DNA of 10,512 nucleotides from an uncultured Collinsella sp. Its GTDB lineage: Bacteria; Actinomycetota; Coriobacteriia; Coriobacteriales; Coriobacteriaceae. The position numbers and the translations under genes were made by a program. The notes beneath the pieces were generated by a model. That model was not told the origin of the DNA. It did no database searches and saw nothing but the letters and a program-made list of their open reading frames with translations. Each line of letters opens with the position of its first letter. Position 1 is the stretch's first letter. Shown piece by piece: positions 5,642-10,512 of the stretch. The stretch is taken from positions 1-10,512 of the forward strand of contig URWM01000033.1 of NCBI GenBank assembly GCA_900551655.1. The letters are read 5' to 3'.

Positions 5642-5661
5642 GACTGTGTCAGCAGTCAAGA
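5638..5661 (+). repeat. Hairpin between attenuator and pyrR ribosome-binding site
   Basis: TTGACTG (5640-5646) and CAGTCAA (5653-5659) form a perfect 7-bp stem, extendable by two pairs, with a 6-nt loop. It overlaps the end of the terminator T-run and finishes 10 nt before the AAGGAG of pyrR. It could protect the processed mRNA 5' end or affect pyrR translation. Confidence 0.45.
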
Positions 5662-5668
5662 CATGTGA

Positions 5669-6265
<597 letters not shown>

Positions 6266-6269
6266 TACC

Positions 6270-7214
6270 GTGGCGTTCAACCATAAGCACCTGATCGACA
6301 TTACCGAGTACTCCGAAGAGGACATCAAGCTCATCCTCGAGACCGCCAAGGCGTTCTCCGAGGTCAACGAGCGTGCCATCAAGAAGGTTCCCACGCTCAA
6401 GGGCAAGACTATCGTCAACATGTTCAATGAGCCCTCGACGCGTACCCGCAGCTCCTTCGAGCTCGCCGAGAAGCGTCTTTCGGCCGACAGCCTCAACTTC
6501 GGCGGCTCCTCGACCTCCACGGTCAAGGGCGAGAGCCTCGTCGATACCGTCGAGACCCTCAACGCCTACAAGATCGATTGCATCGTCGTGCGCGACAAGC
6601 ATGCCGGTGCTCCCTACATCGTCACGCAGAATTCGCCCGCGAGTGTTATCTGCGCCGGTGACGGTAAGCACAACCACCCCACGCAGGCCCTGCTCGACCT
6701 GTACACCATCTGGGAGCACAAGGGTGACTTCCACGGTCTGAAGGTCGCCGTCGTCGGCGATATCGCGCACTCCCGCGTCTGCGGCTCGCTGATCCCCGCC
6801 CTTAAGATCATGGGCTGCGAGACCTACGCCGTTGCCCCCGGCACGCTGCTGCCGCCGGCGCCCGAGGTCTTGGGCTGCGACCACGTGACGAGCGATCTCG
6901 ATTCCGTCCTGCCCGAGCTGGACGTCGTCTACATGCTGCGCGTGCAGCAGGAGCGCCTCGAGGGTGCCCCGTTCCCGACCATTCGCGAGTACCACAAGCT
7001 CTTCGGCTTGACCAAGGACCGCGAGAAGCTCATGAAGCCCGATGCGATCATCTGCCATCCGGGCCCCATCAATCGCGGCGTCGAGTTCGACTCTTATATG
7101 GCCGACCACCCGCAACGCTCCGTCATCCTGGAGCAGGTCTACGCCGGTATCTGCGTGCGTATGGCTATCCTGTATCTGCTGCTTGGAGGTGCCGATAATG
7201 GCCTTGCTTCTTAA
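6270..7214 (+). CDS. pyrB: Aspartate carbamoyltransferase catalytic chain
   Basis: Condenses carbamoyl phosphate with aspartate to N-carbamoylaspartate, the committed step of pyrimidine synthesis. It is 314 residues from GTG 6270, a standard length. The carbamoyl-phosphate site STRTRSSFE (56-64), the Lys86 loop (STVKGES), HPTQALLDLYT (136-146) and the C-terminal HPGPINRGVE (263-272) are all present; RVQQER (224-229) belongs to the aspartate domain. GTG 6270 (AFNHKHLIDITEY follows) is preferred over the in-frame ATG at 6234. The latter lies inside pyrR and would add 12 unrelated residues, whereas GGGAGGTG (6253-6260) is well placed for the GTG. No pyrI regulatory chain is adjacent, so control is probably by PyrR attenuation rather than allosteric regulatory subunits. 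The pyrC start overlaps its last 17 nt. Confidence 0.97.
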   Translation: MAFNHKHLIDITEYSEEDIKLILETAKAFSEVNERAIKKVPTLKGKTIVNMFNEPSTRTRSSFELAEKRLSADSLNFGGSSTSTVKGESLVDTVETLNAYKIDCIVVRDKHAGAPYIVTQNSPASVICAGDGKHNHPTQALLDLYTIWEHKGDFHGLKVAVVGDIAHSRVCGSLIPALKIMGCETYAVAPGTLLPPAPEVLGCDHVTSDLDSVLPELDVVYMLRVQQERLEGAPFPTIREYHKLFGLTKDREKLMKPDAIICHPGPINRGVEFDSYMADHPQRSVILEQVYAGICVRMAILYLLLGGADNGLAS

Positions 7215-8487
7215 GAATGCCCACGTCGTCGACCCGTCCGTCGAGCTTGACGGTGTCGTTGACGTCCTGATTGACGGCGACAAGATCGCCGAGGTCGGCG
7301 AGAATCTCGCCGTCGAGGGAGCCGAGGTCCGCGACCTTTCCGGCAAGTACCTCGTCCCCGGCCTGGTGGATATGCACGTTCACCTTCGCGAGCCCGGCTA
7401 CGAGGTCAAAGAGGACATCGAGAGCGGCACCCGCGCAGCTGCCAAGGGCGGCTTTACCGGCGTGTGCGCCATGCCCAACACCGATCCCGTCACCGATAAC
7501 GGCACCGTCGTGGAGTTCGTCAAGTCCCGCGCTGCCGAGGTCGGTCACTGCCGCGTCTATCCGTCGGGCGCCATGACCCGCGGTCTTAAGGGCGAGGCTA
7601 TGTCCGAGATGGGCGATATGGTCGCCCACGGCGCCGTCGCCTTCACCGACGACGGTCGTGGCGTGCAGGGCGCGGGCATGCTCCGTCGCTGCATGGACTA
7701 CGGCAAGATGTTCGGCAAGGTCTTTATGAGCCACTGCCAGGACGAGGACCTGGTCGGCCACGGCCAGATCAACGAGGGCAAGGTCTCGACCCGTCTGGCT
7801 CTCGAGGGCTGGCCGGCTGCCGGCGAGGAGCTCCAGATCGCCCGCGACATCGAGATTGCCAAGCTGACCGGTGCCAAGCTGCACATCCAGCACATCTCCA
7901 CCGCCCATGGCCTGGAGATCGTGCGTGCCGGTAAGGCCGCTGGCGTTCAGGTTACCTGCGAGGCCACCCCGCACCACATGTTCCTGACCGAGAACGACCT
8001 GGACGAGACCTACAACACCTCGCTCAAGGTCAATCCGCCGCTGCGTACCGAGGAAGATGCCGAGGCCATCCGTCAGGGCGTCATCGACGGCACCGTCGAC
8101 GCTATTGTCACCGATCACGCTCCCCATACCCCGTGGGAGAAGGCCCGTGAGTTCGAGCTTGCGCCCTTTGGCATGATCGGTCTCGAGACTTCGCTGTCGC
8201 TTGTGCTCACCGAGCTGGTCAACACGGGCAAGATGAGCGTGGGCCGCATGGTCGAGCTCATGGCCATCAAGCCGCGTGAGATTCTGGGTCTCGACCAGGT
8301 TCAGGTCAAGGCGGGCTCCGTTGCCGACCTGACCGTGTTCGACCCCTCTGCCACCTGGACGGTCGGCGAGGACGGTTATGAGTCGCGCGCCGAGAACTCC
8401 GGTTTTGCCGGCCGCACGCTTACCGGTCGTGCCACCGATGTGTTTGTCGGCGGTAAGCAGACGCTCGCCGACGGCTGCATCTGCTAG
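7198..8487 (+). CDS. pyrC: Dihydroorotase (type I, PyrC)
   Basis: Zinc amidohydrolase that cyclises N-carbamoylaspartate to dihydroorotate. It is 429 residues, as expected for the long class I type. Metal ligands are visible in order: DMHVHLREPG with His60 and His62, FTDDG with Asp151, SHC with His179, QHIS with His232 and TDHAPH with Asp306. MPNTDPVTD (92-100) and KVNPPLR (277-283) bind substrate in the family. ATG 7198 is used rather than the upstream in-frame ATG at 7042, because GGAGGT (7185-7190) sits 7 nt before it and the protein then begins MALLLKNAHVVDP, typical of the family. The start overlaps pyrB by 17 nt, implying coupled translation. A 92-nt gap follows before pyrK, the only sizeable one in the operon. 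Confidence 0.97.
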   Translation: MALLLKNAHVVDPSVELDGVVDVLIDGDKIAEVGENLAVEGAEVRDLSGKYLVPGLVDMHVHLREPGYEVKEDIESGTRAAAKGGFTGVCAMPNTDPVTDNGTVVEFVKSRAAEVGHCRVYPSGAMTRGLKGEAMSEMGDMVAHGAVAFTDDGRGVQGAGMLRRCMDYGKMFGKVFMSHCQDEDLVGHGQINEGKVSTRLALEGWPAAGEELQIARDIEIAKLTGAKLHIQHISTAHGLEIVRAGKAAGVQVTCEATPHHMFLTENDLDETYNTSLKVNPPLRTEEDAEAIRQGVIDGTVDAIVTDHAPHTPWEKAREFELAPFGMIGLETSLSLVLTELVNTGKMSVGRMVELMAIKPREILGLDQVQVKAGSVADLTVFDPSATWTVGEDGYESRAENSGFAGRTLTGRATDVFVGGKQTLADGCIC

Positions 8488-8507
8488 CATAGCCTTATCG
8501 CTTTTGT

Positions 8508-8540
8508 GCGCGGCGCCCTTGCGGTGCCGCGCTTTCTGTT
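8508..8540 (+). terminator. Intra-operon GC hairpin between pyrC and pyrK
   Basis: GCGCGGCGCC (8508-8517) pairs with GGTGCCGCGC (8523-8532) over 10 bp with one G·U, loop CTTGC. TTTCTGTT follows. The interrupted T-run makes it a weak terminator at best, so it probably reduces or processes the transcript between pyrRBC and pyrKDF. Confidence 0.55.
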
Positions 8541-8548
8541 CGCCTGAA

Positions 8549-8564
8549 CCATGCAACCGCATGG
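8549..8564 (+). repeat. Small hairpin before the pyrK ribosome-binding site
   Basis: CCATGC (8549-8554) and GCATGG (8559-8564) are perfectly complementary with an AACC loop. The stem ends 5-6 nt before TTGGAG (8569-8574) of pyrK. It may position or modulate ribosome entry; this is inferred from location only. Confidence 0.45.
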
Positions 8565-8579
8565 GGGATTGGAGCGTCT

Positions 8580-9371
8580 ATGCCCACACCTTCCACTGCA
8601 CGCATGCACGACTTCGAGGTCGTCTCGAACCAGGAGATCGCCGACGGCATCTTCTCGCTCGTTATCTCGGCCCCCAAGCTTGCAAGTGCGCTCAAGCCCG
8701 GTCAGTTTGTGAACATTGCCGTGCCCGGCGATGCGTCCTCGCTGCTTCGCGTGCCCCTGAGCTTCTATCGCGCCGACGCCCAGGCCGGCACCGTCGAGCT
8801 GTGGTACGCCGTCGTGGGCGACGACACCCGTCGTCTGTCGCAGATGGCCCCTGGCTCCACCTCCAACTTGCTGGGCCCCGGCGGCCGCGGCTGGCTTGTG
8901 CCCGAGGGCACCAGGAAGGCGCTGCTCGTTGCGGGCGGCATCGGTGTTCCGCCCGTGCTGTGCCTTGCCGGCATGCTCGTCGAGCAGGGTGTGGCCGTCG
9001 ACGTGTGCCTGGGCTTTGGCACCGCGTCCAAGGCCGTGGGCGTCGATGAGTTCCGCGCGCTGGGCGCCACGGTCAACGTGTGCACCGACGACGGCTCGTT
9101 GGGCACGCATGGCTTCTGTACCGATCCTGCCGCCAAGCTGCTCGGCGAGGGCGGTTACGACTACGTCGCCAGCTGTGGTCCCGCCGTCATGATGAAGAAG
9201 GTCGCTGCCGCTGCCGCCGAGGCCGGCGTGTACTGCGAGGTGTCGCTCGAGCGCATGATGAGCTGTGGCTTTGGCGCCTGCAACACCTGCAACGTCGAGA
9301 CGGTCGACGGTATGAAGGGCGCCTGCATGTGCGGCCCCGTGTTTGATGCTTCCAAGGTGGTGGTCTTCTAG
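8580..9371 (+). CDS. pyrK: Dihydroorotate dehydrogenase B, electron-transfer subunit (PyrK)
   Basis: Iron-sulfur flavoprotein that passes electrons from PyrD to NAD+, forming the PyrD2K2 class 1B enzyme. It is 263 residues. An FAD-binding domain (~10-105) carries RVPLSFY (57-63). The NAD-binding domain has LLVAGGIGVPPV (115-126) and SCGP (198-201). The C-terminal [2Fe-2S] cluster motif has Cys229, Cys234, Cys237 and Cys249 (SCGFGACNTC, then GACMCGPVF). A fifth cysteine, Cys251, sits where relatives often have Asp before GPVF. ATG 8580 follows TTGGAG by 5 nt; a second in-frame Met at 8604 (MHDFEVV) is a possible start nearer the conserved region. The TAG stop shares its last base with the GTG of pyrD. 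The general ferredoxin-reductase fold also occurs in sulfide dehydrogenase or SudB-like proteins, but adjacency to pyrD settles the call. Confidence 0.95.
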   Translation: MPTPSTARMHDFEVVSNQEIADGIFSLVISAPKLASALKPGQFVNIAVPGDASSLLRVPLSFYRADAQAGTVELWYAVVGDDTRRLSQMAPGSTSNLLGPGGRGWLVPEGTRKALLVAGGIGVPPVLCLAGMLVEQGVAVDVCLGFGTASKAVGVDEFRALGATVNVCTDDGSLGTHGFCTDPAAKLLGEGGYDYVASCGPAVMMKKVAAAAAEAGVYCEVSLERMMSCGFGACNTCNVETVDGMKGACMCGPVFDASKVVVF

Positions 9372-10294
9372 TGGGTACCGTGAACATGGCCGTCGATTTC
9401 GGCGGCGTCAAGATGCAAAACCCCATCAACACCGCAGCCGGTACCTTTGGCTACGGTTGGCAGTTCCAGAACTTCTTTGATGTTTCCCAGCTGGGCGCCA
9501 TCACCACCAAGGGTTGTGCTGCCGAGCCCTGGCCCGGCAATCCCGCACCCCGCATGGCCGAGATTCCCGGCGGTATGATCAACTCCGTGGGCCTTCAGAA
9601 CCCCGGCGTGGCCGCCTTTGCCCGCGAGTCCGGTCCGTGGCTCGAACAGCTGTCCAAGGACGGCTGCCAGGTCATCTGTCAGGTTGCCGGCCACTCCGTT
9701 GACGAGTTTGTCCGCGCACTCGAGATGTATGTCGAGCTGTGCCCCTGGGCTGCCGGCTACGAGATCAACGTGAGCTGCCCTAATATCGCCGCCGGCGGTG
9801 CCGCCATGGGTTCCACGCCCGAGGGCGCCTCTGCTGTCATGGCCGCGTGCCGCAAGGTGACCGACAAGCCGCTGTTTGTGAAGATGGCCCCGGTCAACGT
9901 CGCCGAGATCGCCAAGTCCCTCGAGGCCGCTGGTGCAGACGGCCTTTCGGTCATCAATTCCATCCAGGGTATGGCCATCGACGTCCACACCCGCAAGTCG
10001 CGTGTGGCCAAGCCCAAGGGCGGTCTTTCGGGCCCGCTGTGCCATCACATCGCCGTGCGTATGGTCTGGGAGGTTGCCCAAGCCGTCGACATTCCCATCA
10101 ACGGTGTCGGCGGCGTCATGACCGGTGAGGACGCGGCCGAGTTTATCCTGGCTGGCGCTACCTGCGTATCGGTCGGAATGGCCAACTTCGTCGATCCGTG
10201 CGCTTCGCTCAAGATTGCGCGCGAGCTCGAGGCCTGGGCCGAGTCCCAGGGCGTGAAGGACATCAACGATCTGGTAGGTGCTTTCGAATGCTAG
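9371..10294 (+). CDS. pyrD: Dihydroorotate dehydrogenase B, catalytic subunit (PyrD, class 1B)
   Basis: FMN-containing TIM barrel that oxidises dihydroorotate to orotate; with PyrK it is NAD+-dependent and cytosolic. It is 307 residues from GTG 9371. The catalytic base is Cys136 in EINVSCPN; class 1 enzymes use Cys where class 2 uses Ser. NTAAGTFGYG (20-29), TTKG (45-48, with Lys47), NSVGLQNPG (71-79), Lys171 in VKMAP, GGLSGP (217-222) and NGVGGV (244-249, FMN phosphate) are all in place. The start is ambiguous. GTG 9371 overlaps the pyrK stop and follows AAGGTGG; GTG 9380 and ATG 9386 (MAVDFGG) are downstream in-frame options, and homologues often begin near the last. The stop overlaps the pyrF start by 7 nt. 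Confidence 0.96.
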   Translation: MGTVNMAVDFGGVKMQNPINTAAGTFGYGWQFQNFFDVSQLGAITTKGCAAEPWPGNPAPRMAEIPGGMINSVGLQNPGVAAFARESGPWLEQLSKDGCQVICQVAGHSVDEFVRALEMYVELCPWAAGYEINVSCPNIAAGGAAMGSTPEGASAVMAACRKVTDKPLFVKMAPVNVAEIAKSLEAAGADGLSVINSIQGMAIDVHTRKSRVAKPKGGLSGPLCHHIAVRMVWEVAQAVDIPINGVGGVMTGEDAAEFILAGATCVSVGMANFVDPCASLKIARELEAWAESQGVKDINDLVGAFEC

Positions 10295-10498
10295 AGACCG
10301 ATGCCCGCGACCGCGTTATCGTCGCCCTCGACTGCGACCGTGAGCGTGCGCTCGAGCTCGCCCATGAGCTTTCGGGCCATGCCGCCTGGCTCAAGGTGGG
10401 CATGACGCTCTATTACGCCGAGGGTCCCGAGATCGTCAAGACCTTTAAGGACCTGGGCTTTAAGGTCTTCCTCGACCTTAAGTTCCATGACATTCCGC
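10288..10498 (+). CDS. pyrF: Orotidine 5'-phosphate decarboxylase, N-terminal part (3' truncated by adapter)
   Basis: Decarboxylates OMP to UMP, the last step of the pathway. Only 70 complete codons of an expected ~230-240 are present. MLETDARDRVIVALD opens the barrel, Lys36 in WLKVG contacts the substrate, and the family signature DLKFHDIP (63-70) supplies the catalytic Asp63, Lys65 and Asp68. This is the short bacterial (type 1) form. ATG 10288 overlaps the last 7 nt of pyrD, with TAGGTG (10275-10280) upstream. The last genomic base is 10498. The following CCT and later codons read into the Tn5 mosaic end, so the second Pro of an apparent DIPP is an artefact; relatives have DIPN or DIPH there. 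Confidence 0.95.
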
Positions 10499-10512
10499 CT
10501 GTCTCTTATACA
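10499..10512 (-). other. Partial Tn5 mosaic end (adapter contamination)
   Basis: CTGTCTCTTATACA is the first 14 bases of the reverse-complement Nextera mosaic end, mirroring bases 33-46 at the other end of the window. It is not genomic and interrupts pyrF. Confidence 0.97.

Noticed and set aside
7165..8562. 465-codon minus-strand frame opposite pyrC
   Set aside because: Shadow of pyrC codon bias; low-complexity protein with no domain.

Overview
The window is ordinary high-GC bacterial chromosome carrying housekeeping and central-metabolism genes. Several features suggest a Coriobacteriia-type gut actinobacterium such as Collinsella: codons strongly biased to G/C in the third position, a full-length fermentative AdhE, a four-cysteine zinc-type L28, a bacterial ProRS carrying the editing insertion, and a PyrR-controlled pyr operon with a class 1B dihydroorotate dehydrogenase (PyrK+PyrD). 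The genus is an inference from protein style. No database search was possible.

Both ends are technical, not biological. Bases 1-46 are an Illumina Nextera i7 adapter (end of P7, an 8-nt index, the read-2 primer site and the 19-bp Tn5 mosaic end). Bases 10499-10512 are the start of the same mosaic end in reverse complement. The biological insert is therefore 47-10498, and both terminal genes are cut by the adapters: proS lacks its 5' part and pyrF its 3' part.

Layout. 47-819 (+) is the C-terminal half of proS. 820-1000 is a hairpin-rich convergent intergenic region ending in a bidirectional terminator. 1001-1765 (-) is an APH-fold small-molecule kinase of unknown substrate, lying downstream of adhE (1854-4502, -), the bifunctional acetaldehyde/alcohol dehydrogenase. 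4503-5039 holds the adhE promoter, a 10-bp-arm palindrome and a decayed fragment of an IS200/REP-associated (Y1) transposase flanked by 26-bp inverted repeats that are 23/26 identical; the rpmB terminator follows. 5040-5228 (-) is rpmB (bL28). 5229-5680 is a divergent regulatory region with the rpmB promoter and the pyr leader. In the leader, three successively overlapping RNA hairpins form an anti-antiterminator / antiterminator / terminator arrangement.

5681-10498 (+) is a compact pyr operon: pyrR-pyrB-pyrC-pyrK-pyrD-pyrF. It covers UMP synthesis from carbamoyl phosphate + aspartate to OMP decarboxylation, except orotate phosphoribosyltransferase (pyrE), which is not in view; carAB is not in view either. 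Most junctions overlap or nearly touch (pyrR/pyrB 4-nt gap, pyrB/pyrC 17-nt overlap, pyrK/pyrD 1-nt overlap, pyrD/pyrF 7-nt overlap). The exception is pyrC-pyrK, whose 92-nt gap holds two hairpins. PyrR, the first product, is the expected UMP-sensing regulator of the leader. I found no new defence, mobile or biosynthetic system; the most interesting items are the pyr leader architecture, the transposase-derived mini-element and the adapter ends.
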